From the NCBI GenBank assembly GCA_028095005.1, contig CM051459.1, forward strand, positions 17,284,699 through 17,348,698: a stretch of 64,000 nt of DNA, given 5' to 3'. The notes under the pieces were generated by a model, which made no database searches, had not been told where the DNA came from, and was given only the letters and a program-made list of their open reading frames with translations. Source of the DNA: Rhynchospora pubera. Its lineage: Eukaryota; Streptophyta; Magnoliopsida; Poales; Cyperaceae. Shown here piece by piece: positions 22,697 to 32,972 of the stretch (positions within the stretch are counted from its first letter, which is position 1; every line of letters begins with the position of its first letter). The translations under genes and the position numbers were made by a program.

Positions 22697-23293
22697 CTAG
22701 CTAGGACTAGCTAGGGAAGATAAGCTAGTTCCTTGGTCATCTTCCCTGGCTTTCACGGCCATCTCCACGTCTGCTGAGCTGGACCCACCACACATCCTGC
22801 ACCTCCCAGTGCCTGTTTGTGGGCCCCCCGTGGGGAGCACAAGCACCCTTCTACAGGAGGGGCACGACGAGTGAGACCCGAGCCAGGTGTCGATGCACCC
22901 GGCATGAAAGCCGTGCCCGCACTGCGGGAGGATGCGCACTTCCTCCCCTTCAACAAACTCTGCCAAACAAATAGCACACTCAGCCAATTTGCTTGTTTTC
23001 GACGGCTCATACGGGATTTTCGGCAACGATTCAAGGACCTTCTTTTTGAGGCCCTTGTTGGGAGGGGGAGCCGGGTCCGATGATCCGGCACGACGAGTCC
23101 AAGCGCAACGCGCAACGGCAGCCAAACCCACAACGCAGATTAGAGCGCATAGTAACGCGGCGAGGATGACGACTACATCGGAGTCGATGGCGAGAGGAGG
23201 CTCGGGTGGGCTCGCCGCTGCAGGGGTGGAAGTGTGAGAGGGATTGGTGGTGTTGGTGGGGATTGTTTGGAGAATTCGGGATGCTGGAGGCAT
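22697..23293 (-). CDS. ATL-type RING-H2 E3 ubiquitin ligase
   Basis: Membrane-anchored E3 ligase, 198 aa, intronless as is usual for the ATL family. Product layout: Pro/Thr/Ser-rich N-terminus; one hydrophobic segment at about 39-62 (DSDVVVILAALLCALICVVG); basic CAWTRR after it; GLD-type motif GLKKKVLESLP from 81; RING-H2 with C106, C109, C125, H127, H130, C133, C144, C147 and W137 between the second and third pairs; Ser-rich tail. Start choice: the same frame stays open to 23446, but a TATA box (minus TATAAAAA, 23389-23396) lies between that upstream ATG and 23293, and the upstream ATG lies inside a transposon, so MPPASRIL at 23293 is preferred. Overall form is closest to the ATL8/ATL80 group as I recall it; the exact paralogue is not certain. 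The substrate is unknown. Confidence 0.94.
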   Translation of the reverse strand: MPPASRILQTIPTNTTNPSHTSTPAAASPPEPPLAIDSDVVVILAALLCALICVVGLAAVARCAWTRRAGSSDPAPPPNKGLKKKVLESLPKIPYEPSKTSKLAECAICLAEFVEGEEVRILPQCGHGFHAGCIDTWLGSHSSCPSCRRVLVLPTGGPQTGTGRCRMCGGSSSADVEMAVKAREDDQGTSLSSLASPS

Positions 23294-23388
23294 GGTGTGA
23301 GTGTGAGGAATGGAGAGGTTTAGTTTATTTGATTTGGGGGAGTGTGGAGAGGAGGAGAGCGGGGAGTTGGGATTGGGGGTTTGTTGAA

Positions 23389-23396
23389 TTTTTATA
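23389..23396 (-). promoter_or_regulatory. Probable TATA box of the ATL gene
   Basis: Minus-strand TATAAAAA about 100 bases upstream of the chosen ATG. The interval is C/T-rich, as expected for a short 5' UTR. Only about 28 bases separate it from the MITE end at 23424. Confidence 0.65.
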
Positions 23397-23423
23397 GAGG
23401 AAGAGAATATTGGAGGTAAAGAA

Positions 23424-23846
23424 GGAACCGAATCCTCTACGGCCATAAAAAGAACTGCTCCAAGCAGTTTTTTTTATTTTCTTTAATTTTTAAAAATTGT
23501 AAAACTCAAATAGAAAATTTAAACCGTTGATCTTGTTAAGTTTTATCGGCGATGCGTTTCTATATAAGTTTTATAAAATTTGAAGTTAATTTGATACTAG
23601 ATCAAGTGGTCAATAAATGAACGAACCTAGTTTAATTAATTCTAATCCGTTCATAATTTGGTCACTTAATGAAGTATCAAATAAACTTCAAATTTTATAA
23701 AACTTATATGAAAATGCATCGCTAATAAAACTTAACAAGATCAACGGTTTGGATTCTCCATTTGAGTTTTATAATTTTTAAAAATTAAAAAAATGAAAAA
23801 GACTGCTTGGAGCAGTCCTTTTTCGGACTGCTGAGGATGCGGTTCC
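23424..23846. mobile_element. Mutator-like MITE, long hairpin, in the ATL promoter
   Basis: 423-bp near-complete inverted repeat. Ends are GGAACCGAATCCTC and, on the right, GAGGATGCGGTTCC. The 10-bp target duplication AGGTAAAGAA is exact (23414-23423, 23847-23856). The arms pair over most of their length (for example AACCGTTGATCTTGTTAAG on the left against CTTAACAAGATCAACGGTTT on the right). There is no coding capacity. A 9-11 bp duplication and long terminal repeats are typical of Mutator-like elements. Confidence 0.92.
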
Positions 23847-23856
23847 AGGTAAAGAA

Positions 23857-24683
23857 AGGTTTATTTTGTGTGTGTGTGTGTGTTTTTATTAATGATCAGA
23901 AAGGTTTATTGTGTTGTTGTTGTTTCGAAGGAGATTCCAGGCTTTGATCAGAAAGGTTTTCTGAAACAACCTCAGGATTTACTAGAATTGTTTTATGTCC
24001 TTTTGTTGTTTTATCTTTACTTGCCGACTTACCGAGCGCTTTTTAAGTGTGAAAATTCTTTCAATCCGTCTCATATGAATATTAATTTAAGCAATGACGC
24101 CATAGTGTGATTAGAATCATGAGCTGTTTTAAGTTAAACCGTTTTTATTTTTAGATTAGGTAGAACACTATCTGGTATCACGTTGGTGGGATACAATGTT
24201 AAGACTTGCTTTGAATCAATGAATTTGAATTACTAAATAATTGACATAAAAAATACTGAATACATGCACACAATATGCATAATTTTATCTTCACTTGTGC
24301 TTGTCGCTCTCTCGTGCTTCCAGTTTCATAATTTATCGGACCGTCAGATCAGAGCTAAAAAATCGGTCCATACAGCGTGTGTTGAAAAATTTGATGATTC
24401 TCTGTTTATATATATATTTTTATATGATCATAACTTACAGATATATTCATGTTTGTGTTAGAGATCATGGTTTTCTTGCAACCATTAATATCCCTTAAAT
24501 TAAGCCGTTTTGCTAGTGCAATTGAAGTGTGTGTGGGCAGATTTTGTAAATGAGCATTGAAATTTAAGCTAGTGTTCATGCAATATGTGAGTTTAAATTA
24601 AGTCCTGTGGGAGTCTAAAACCACACCTCAATAGTCAGGGACACTGGTTACGAATTGAAGCATTACAAGCAACTAATTGTGAT
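23857..24683. other. Intergenic, GT microsatellite, no gene
   Basis: Starts with a (GT)n tract near 23868-23883. The short frames show no domain. Nothing else could be supported. Confidence 0.5.
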
Positions 24684-24688
24684 CCCAT

Positions 24689-26490
24689 TGATCGAAGGGG
24701 AAAATCAAGTCTCAAAATAAAATCTCGTGTCTATCGATCTAATCGTTTGTAGAATAGTTTGAGGGTCGAATCCACAGGGACGGTGTTGCAATATCAGTTT
24801 TTTACTTTACTAAAGTAGCTAGACGGTTCAACTCTTATGTGAATTAAGGGTTGTAGGTGGTCCTAAATCTTAAGTCTAATTTCAAGGTCAAAATAAGAAT
24901 TAATAAGAGGTATTTAACAAGTCACGAAATTCTAGAGTTTCTGGTTGCTACCACTTCATCTTAGTCCCAGTTCCAGCGGTCCGCTAAAAGAACTTAGGTC
25001 GCTAATCTATTAGACTGGTCGCTGGCTACTTGGAGGGCATAGACAACGTCGCTGATTCACTCAGCGGCCCGCTAGGATTAGCGATGTGAATGCAAATTGA
25101 CTTAATTCAGTTGATAATTGTGCAGGGATAATGACTTAATTAAGGTCCTAGATCAAACTCTCGTTTAGGTCTGGTTATCAATTAATTAACCCAATTTCCC
25201 TCGTATAGAATCTAGATTTCGACTATCGTTTCTTGGTCTAGTTTTTACAAGTTTATACCTTTCTAACCTATGAAATCTTTGAGTTTTCACTCTTGGAAAG
25301 GACTTAACTCTCGTTAACTAGTCCTGGTTTAACCTTTCAGTTTACAACCTTCATGTTAATCATAATCATTCCTAATAATCTAAGTTTATTTGGACTTAAC
25401 CACCTAGCAATTAAGCGAGCTCTACTTAACGGGTGTAAACAAATCTACTTAGACAATCATGGCATAATCAATTCAAGCAATTCAAGCAAGGTATAAAACA
25501 CAAAGATATCAAATAAACTAAGGCCCTGATCAAAATCTCATTTTTTTAACATGGGATTTCATTTCATTTCATTTCGTTGGAAAATTCTTGATCATTATGA
25601 ACGGATTTTGTATCATTTGGTTGGAATTCCTATGTAATTAGATCCAACGAAATCCTATGGAATCAATTGAATTGAATTGAATTGAATTGAAATCCCGTAA
25701 AAAAACCATTTTGATCAGGGCCTAAATAAGCATGCAATCAACAACTAAGAACTCGAGTTTACAACCATAATCCTATAACAAACAATCAACAACTAAAAGA
25801 CATCATACAAACACAAGAGAAAATGAGAATAAGGAAAAATTACAACCAATTGCTCTTGCGTGTCAAAATCTCCTATAAAACACGTCTCTTGCTGTCGCAA
25901 TAAACCTGCTTGGTGTTGCCACGATCTAGACTTGAGACCCAACTCTCAAATAAATCAATATCTTACCCTAACTTGACCTTGGATTTGGTCTCCCTCCTAT
26001 TCTCTCTCAAACTGGTCTTTAATAGGCATTGGGAAGGTGTAGAAATGCTAGAAATAACTGAAGACGTACTCTGGATGCACCTGGAGTCGGTAGAAACCAT
26101 CGTCCAAATATAGAATTGCTAAATCGGGCAATTCTGATAAATCTGGCAGTTCCAGGTCTGCGGGAAGCTTGGACTTTCAGCGGGTCGCAGGAAAATGTCA
26201 GCACTGCGTCCTGTCAGTATTTTGGGCATATCAGCTTCATCCGAACTCCGTTTGAGGTGATTTAAGATCCATTAGAAAGCTTAGAATGATCTCTTCAACT
26301 TTATGGACTCATCCAAATAATTTCTTATCCAGAATCTGCAATAAAATTAGAAACTATGGTAGTAACTCATTCTTGACACAAAACTCTAATTAAACTAACC
26401 TAAACTCATCTAAACTATGTAAACTCAAGACAATTAGTTTAGTTTTGAGACAAAATAGTACCTGAATATGCATATAAAATCCACTCATCA
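24689..26490. mobile_element. Non-autonomous TG...CA element, copy 1 (interrupted by a MITE)
   Basis: Bounded by TGATCGAAGG on the left and CCACTCATCA on the right, with a 5-bp target duplication CCCAT (24684-24688, 26491-26495). TG...CA ends and a 5-bp duplication fit LTR-retrotransposon integration, yet there is no coding sequence, PBS or second LTR. It may be a solo LTR or a non-coding derivative. A conserved block GGGTCGAATCCACAGGGACGG lies near its left end and recurs in copy 2 at 57455-59113. Without the nested MITE it is about 1.6 kb. Confidence 0.8.
25522..25722. mobile_element. MITE with TAA target duplication, nested
   Basis: 201 bp with inverted ends GGCCCTGATCAAAAT / ATTTTGATCAGGGCC and TAA on both sides (25519-25521, 25723-25725). 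The inner part is TTTCATTTCATTTCA against TTGAATTGAATTGAA. TAA duplication with GGCC ends fits the Tourist (PIF/Harbinger) class. Confidence 0.9.
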
Positions 26491-26495
26491 CCCAT

Positions 26496-28535
26496 TTAGA
26501 CAGCCACTTAAAAAATTTCAAATTCTCCTTAGTAAAGATAAAGAATCAAAGTAAAATATTTATACGATAAAAAATTATTTAAGAATAAAATATAACCTCG
26601 CATTCAGTTTTTATTTATATACAATTTTTTTTGAAAAGTAAAAATACTTATAAGTCGAACTAAAGTTTCAGCACAAAATGTTCAAGAGTTATATTATTTT
26701 ATTATTTTAAGAGTCTTGTTTCACTTTAGAGTTTAGAGGCATAAAATAAATCTCGAATGAGAAGAAAAGTATAAGACAGATGAATTGTCCAATCATGATG
26801 GATGAGGGAAAAAAAAAGTAAGATAAAATTCCAATTTTTAGTCATCTTTATATACCCGTAGTTATATTAGAAAATTCCAAACCTTGTTCTCTGTTCTCCT
26901 CTTAATCCTATCTTATTTCTGTTTTGTGAGCGAATTGCAAGAATTAATGTATATCTGTCCATCCAATTAGTTGCATTCTCTTTTCTAAACTTCTACCATT
27001 CAATTTGGATCATACATATCCGGGGGATGGATAATTTATAAAACAATTGCTTTCTACATAATTTAAAAACATAACACGTACGAGTTACACAACGGAGTCA
27101 ACTCAAACGAAACTATGATTTCAGCACAATCTCAATGCATGAGTAGGTGCTGAAATTGGTCGGATCAATCTTTACTATAGTCAGTTCAACAACCATCTGT
27201 TTGAAAGTAATTTGAATTTATTCATATGACCCAATCATTTATATCTATTCTAACTAGCTAGGTCAGGTGAACTCGCATTAGTACACTAGCTAACTGCCCC
27301 AATTGTCAAACATGCTACAAGTGTGAGAGATTTGGTTCACACAATTAGTTTCGTTTTCTTTTCTAGCACTTTCTTGTACGTATGCTAATGAAAATTTGTT
27401 AAAATAAAGGACTAATAAGGGCCATTGGTCGTTCTCTCTTAACAAACATCAATTATTAATACAATAATCAAGTAAATTTGATTTGGTATAGTCATGACTC
27501 ATGACTATTATGGCTCAACCGCTAGAGGTCCAGATCAATAATTCCTAACAATAGAGAAATAAAAATGACTCGATAATTAATCACCATCTTAGTCTAAATC
27601 AAGTCAAGTCCATATCAAGTGATCAATGCAATGTATGACGTGTCAAATTCCAAAACTGTATCTCAACACGTGCCATCTATTGTTGTACTAGCATAACAAA
27701 AGTGGCGCTAGCTAACCTTATCTGTGAACAATATACTACTGAAAATTAATTAACAAGGATTAGCAATTAGCTTACAGTTGAAGATTTCAAACCTTCACAA
27801 AAGAACAGAAAGCGCCATATCATATCACATGTTCGGAATTTAGAAAAGCTTATCTGGTTCGTTGAGGGAAACATGAGAGAATTTATTGACGATAATACCC
27901 TTCGTCGTTAACACTGATTCCAGAGATTCCAAGGGTATTATGAGAAATAAGTAGTTGAAATGAATGTATGTTCGGGTTTGGGGCAACAAAAAACACGGTA
28001 GTCACGGCACCGATGGAGGGAAATAGGGAAAGTCTGGCGACGTGGCAGCTACTGGCTGTTAATGTGGGTCCCACTTGTGCATTAACCATAATTTCGTTTC
28101 CTTTAATTAGGTTCTGTGTTAAGAGGTTAAGTGCCAAGTTAACGCTGCGCTATCTGCTATTATACAATATTTGGGCAGGGACAGTTGGATACTAATTTAT
28201 TGTGCCAATTTGCCATTGGCGGGAGAATAAAAAAAAGTGAGAAATGCAAACTTGTGCGTGTCTCGAGGACAACAAAAAGTAAAGTGAGATGTAATTTTCG
28301 CTGTTTTACTTTTACCTACTATATTTAACAGTAAGTTTTTGTTTTACCAACCAAACATGAATACCAAAATGTAAAATAATAAACACCAGAACAAAACAAA
28401 AAAGCGTTTTATTCTTTTTTTTCTTTTCCCACCTAAAAAGATACCTATAAAGAAAACATTTCGCCTTTTAAATAACATTTTTGAGACCCACCCAGAGTCC
28501 CAGCACCCAACCATTGTCCATCTCTATGAGACTAT
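26496..28535. other. Intergenic, no supported gene
   Basis: AT-rich. A slightly GC-richer stretch at about 27960-28150 holds GACGTGGCAG, a G-box/ABRE-like core, and could be regulatory, but no adjoining gene was found. Confidence 0.45.
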
Positions 28536-28550
28536 GACTATGAGTATGAG

Positions 28551-28831
28551 GTGTTTTGATCCTCCTTGATTTATTTTTCTTTTTAGTCCCTGGCGTAATT
28601 CGTTTTAGTCTGGTTTTTTTCAGTTAGTTTAGTTGGTAGTTGCTACTGTTTTAATTTTATGTTCTTTCTTTTTATTGTCTTTCGGGTCTTTGATAGTTCG
28701 GCTGTCAGGTTTATTGTGCCAGGGATATTTGTTTTTCTGTGATGTACTGAATTGCGGCCTGGTGGGCTTGCATTTTTTATTTGTTAATGAAAAGCCTACG
28801 GGCACTACAACCTTCAAAAAAAAAAAAAAAA
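28551..28831 (+). mobile_element. 5'-truncated LINE-type retroposon
   Basis: 281 bp ending in 16 adenines, flanked by an exact 15-bp duplication GACTATGAGTATGAG (28536-28550, 28832-28846). The T-rich body with TTGTTAATGAAAAG before the tail resembles plant L1 3' ends. No tRNA-like A or B box was seen at the left end, which argues against a SINE. Confidence 0.85.
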
Positions 28832-29062
28832 GACTATGAGTATGAGTCCCCGATCAGCAATTATTATTTTTCTCGTTAATATTTATTCTTTTTTTTTCTT
28901 CGTCAAATCAGCATGCTTCCTTTCCATCCAAAAATATAAATAAAATAAATGTACTTCTTAATTTCACATTTGCCCCTCCTATTTTTCTGAGTTTTGTTCC
29001 CTTATCCTAACCATCTCCGATCTAAAAAGAAATATTCATACTCAATGTACTGACGTACTTTA

Positions 29063-29217
29063 GGGTGCGTTTGGATCGTTGGAAGAAAGAAGAAGAAGAA
29101 GGAAGAAAAGAAAAAAATTATAAACAATCTAAACTCTTCACAAAGTTACACACTTCCCAATACTTCTTCCCACTTCTTCCCTTCTTCCCTTCTTTCCACA
29201 CCTATCCAAACGGAGCC
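29063..29217. mobile_element. MITE, GGCTCCGTTTGGAT family
   Basis: Left end GGGTGCGTTTGGATCG, right end CCTATCCAAACGGAGCC; arms pair through the GAAGAAG / CTTCTTC tracts, with the family core TTATAAACAATC and TTCACAAAGTTACACACTTCCC. Flanked by TTA and TAA, which is not a matching direct repeat. Confidence 0.7.
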
Positions 29218-31202
29218 TAAGGAAAGAACTTTGATAATGCTACTGATTTAATTTTATACATTTATTGAATTAAGATAAGATGATATTTATTTATATAATT
29301 CTTGTTCTTTGACATGATTCATATTTGTACCCCAAAAAAAAAAAAAAGAATGATTCAATATTTCTACATGCAATATTATTTTAGATTAGGAGTACAAAAA
29401 CTATTGATTTCACATGACAAACACTGTCAATGTTTTCCAAAAAAAATAAAAATATTACAAATAGAAACTTTCATATCGATTAGATTTATTTGGTTCGATT
29501 ATCAATTGAAGATTGGTTTATTCACTCAGTTTAATTCATATTGACGCAAACAGAAAACATAAAATTGGAGAATGCAAAGTACAATAAAAATATGTTGCAT
29601 GCATATGATTGATACTTGGGAAATGAACATGCACTTAAACCTTGTCTTATGGATAAGCGAAGGTACAAAAGAGAAAAAAAAAGAAGAAGAAAAATTAGAT
29701 ATTTTACTATGGCAATCCTAGCTAACGCGTCTATCAGTTTTATTATTAGTGGAATTGTGGAACCGCAAATTAAAGCACTCTTCTTTTTTGGCATAGATAG
29801 ACGCACGATGACTGATGAGGATCGATCAACTGCTTATCCCAAATTATTTTCCTAGGTTCACACACGTGTAATGCTTTTTTTGAGCCGCCAGATTTCATTT
29901 AAGATTAATATCACTTTTTTACAAGGGCCCAAGAATCACTGCAAAGAGATAAACAAGATATACACAGATAGGCAATACATGATGCTCCCAACAACAAAAG
30001 GAATGGCATGTGAATATGTGATACAACTGTGAAATGACATGGCTTAATACTTTGAATATGAACTTGAGAAGCATAATTTACTATAATAGAAATGTAATCT
30101 TGATGAAAGGTACTGGTGCAGGGATCCTTATCCTAACTCATGAGAAGTCAACCTTGTAGAGAATATTCCTGAATTTCACTGATATGTTTCAGTTTCAACC
30201 ACCAACGAAATGTCATCCACTAAAAAAAAAGAAATAAAGAAATGGTATCCACAAAAGTGAACAAAGATGAGTCCAGTAATTATTATTATTATTATTATTA
30301 AATTTTTTTGCTGTTGGTATGCCAATATGTTTGGTTTAGTTTTGGCACAAATTTTATGTACTAGAATGGTAATAATTTTGTTATAAATGAAATCGAATAT
30401 AGGTATTTGAACTCTGTTCAGCTTGTTTCTGATATATTTCTTTTAAATGTAAAAAAGATGGAAAAAGGAAAAATATACGCTTGGAAGTTGGAACTAACAT
30501 CTGGCAAGCAACTCTGAGCAGTATATATATTCCCTACACTTCATGTGTTGACAGAATCGAGTCTGGAAAATGATCATGGGTTGCAAAGTTGCAATCCCAA
30601 TATCCTAAAGAACAAAATAAGATGAAAAAAAAAATTCAAAGAACCATGTAAGCTGCTGTTAATTCACTATCCACAAAAGAAATTTACAAATTGAGATAGG
30701 ACAACTGTTCTGGTTTGTCATTGGGGGGGGGGGGGTTGTTGGGGTTGAATTCTTCATTTTTCCAAATGTTACCAAAAGATACAAAATCTGATAACCAATC
30801 TGTAATTTTACTTAGGGACTCCGTTTACAGAAATGCACAAACTCTATGAAAATTTTATTTTATCAATTATTATTTTTTTTAAAAAAACTTGATATAGGTT
30901 TCAATTGGTCACGGCACCAAGGCGAAAACATTTTCTGGATTGATTCCTGAGACGTGCAAAGAATGTAACATTTATATAATCTTTAATTTTCTCAATCAAG
31001 TAATTTAATTATCGTCTTTCGAATAAAAGAAATGTCTTTGTCATAATCCAATAATCCATTGCTCCTTCACTAATAAAATATCTCTTTTTTCCCCTGACCC
31101 GAAACCCATTAGTATCGTCCTCAAAAGTGACGTACGTCCATTCTTTCTCGGACTGAATTTCTTCCTTTTTTAAGAATCACCTATTCAATGTTTTTGGGAA
31201 TT
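29218..31202. other. Intergenic, simple repeats, no gene
   Basis: Holds an (ATT)n tract at about 30280-30300 and a G run at about 30723-30734. No gene or bounded transposon could be supported. Confidence 0.5.
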
Positions 31203-31351
31203 GCTTTGCCACTCCCCTCTTTTGAGATTCACTCCCCAAATGACCAAAACACTATCACATTCCTCCATCTTTTCTTCTTCCTGTTCTGGAAAACTAAAGA
31301 GTATTTTGGTCATTTGGGGAGTGAATCTGAAATAAGAGGAGTGAGCAAAGC
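31203..31351. repeat. 149-nt imperfect hairpin
   Basis: Two arms of about 52 nt pair with few mismatches: GCTTTGCCACTCCCCTC and GATTCACTCCCCAAATGACC on the left, GGTCATTTGGGGAGTGAATC and GAGGAGTGAGCAAAGC on the right. The loop is about 45 nt and pyrimidine-rich. No target duplication is evident. It may be a small MITE or a small-RNA precursor. Confidence 0.7.
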
Positions 31352-31662
31352 ACCCATGCTTTTGCTTTGTTAAAAACCGGACATGATGTGACGCTTGATT
31401 TTTCTTAAGGCGTGGCTTCTAGGTAGCCTTGTTTTCAAAGTTTTAAGTAGTGACATGAACGCATAATGACCATAAAAACTTTGAGATGGAAAATCTTTGC
31501 TACCGCGACAAAAGTACATTGCACAGGCACCGTAAAAACTCACAACAGGCCACTAGGTTCTGTATTTATCTTTACTAATCAATTGTTATATAGAAATTTC
31601 CCCAATAAACAAACCTAAACATGTGCTACCTTTTGTTTTTGTTTGTATATACATGTTATGGC

Positions 31663-31942
31663 TAGGCCTGTCAAACGTGAAAACGAAACACAGAACAACC
31701 TATTTCTGTTTTCGTTTCGTTTCAGACAACGAAATAGAAAACTTTTCCGTTTTCCGTTCTGTTTCGTCAAACGAAACAATTTTTGTTCCGTTTAACGTTC
31801 CGTCCTTTATTTATCATTGATTTTAGTCGATTTATGTTTTTCATTTCGGTAACGTTTATAAATTTCAGTTTCATTTTTGTTCCGTTTTCAGAAACGAAAC
31901 TGATTTCTCTTTCGTTTAACGTTCCGTCTTGACACAGGCCTA
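31663..31942. mobile_element. hAT-type MITE, copy 1
   Basis: 280 bp with ends TAGGCCTGTCAAACG / CTTGACACAGGCCTA and an exact 8-bp target duplication GTTATGGC (31655-31662, 31943-31950). The interior is full of CGTTTCG/ACGAAAC blocks on both strands. An 8-bp duplication is the hAT mark. Confidence 0.93.
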
Positions 31943-32106
31943 GTTATGGCTCCCTTCGCTCGCAGAGAAGAGAAGGATAAGAACGATGGCATAAATAAAA
32001 CACGTGCTTCTCATTGACTAATTCCCACGTTGTAACTTGTAACGGAGTTTACTGGATTGTGGAAACCGAAGAGTGGAGTTTGGCTTATTGGCTATATGGT
32101 GGGTGG

Positions 32107-32331
32107 TAGGGCTGCCAATGGTATACCATAAACCGTTGTGCCATTTCATTTTGTCGAAATAGAACAAATAACGGCAGCATAATTTGTTTCGTTAAATGAA
32201 AATGAAAGGGCAAACGACAGCAAAATTTATTTTGTTAACGAAATTTGTACATACCTTTTAACAGTGAAATCTATTTCGTTTTCTTAACGAACATCCAATT
32301 TCGTTGCCGTTTACGATGTTTGACAGGTCTA
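32107..32331. mobile_element. hAT-type MITE, copy 2
   Basis: 225 bp with ends TAGGGCTGCCAA / GTTTGACAGGTCTA and an exact 8-bp duplication GTGGGTGG (32099-32106, 32332-32339). It shares end sequence and TTTCGTT-type interior with copy 1, which lies only 165 bp away. Confidence 0.9.
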
Positions 32332-32972
32332 GTGGGTGGGGGCTGAAAAGTGAAAAGTGGTATGGAGAATTGGAGATTATCAGACTACTCGGTATTTCAT
32401 ATTTGCGGCGCCGACGAAGACCCAGTCCACTCAATTTGACCAGACTTAGCTTGGTGGTATCTTTGCTGGTTGGCATACTCGTATGCAGACCTGAGACACT
32501 GTTTTCATTTCCTTTTTGGTTTTAAAAGAATATCACCATATTTAATTGAACAGCTTTGACTGCTCCGTTGCACATGCTCAAATATCAGAATGCTTGTGAT
32601 GGAGCCATCTCCCATAAATCCATGGTTTGTTATGTACAATGATTGTTGGCAAAGAATTAAGGATGTCATATACTACGATATGCTCAAATTTAAGCCACAA
32701 ATCCAAGGTAGTTGCGTGATAGCCCTTGCCTCTAACCTAAATAGATGCAGATTCCATTTCTCTAAAAGAAGAATCTAAAAAAGGATGAGAAAGTGATATT
32801 CTATAGCATATCGAACTAATTAACTGAAGTCGAACAAAATCGAGCCTCTAAAGTGGGACACTCAGCTAGTCCTGAATCCAGTAAAATCAAAATTCAGTAA
32901 AAGTCTATATCCAAAACACCCTAGAAAGTATTTTTCAAAAATGGCTAAGGTTCAGAAAAATTCAATTTCCCT

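Noticed and set aside
22753..23133. 126-codon frame on the ATL strand, and 101-codon frame opposite
   Set aside because: Shadows of the GC-rich ATL coding sequence in other frames; no domain.
23294..23446. N-terminal extension of the ATL protein to an upstream in-frame ATG
   Set aside because: The upstream ATG lies inside the Mutator-like MITE and above the TATA box; the extra residues are low-complexity Ser/Pro, and family proteins start near MPPASRIL.
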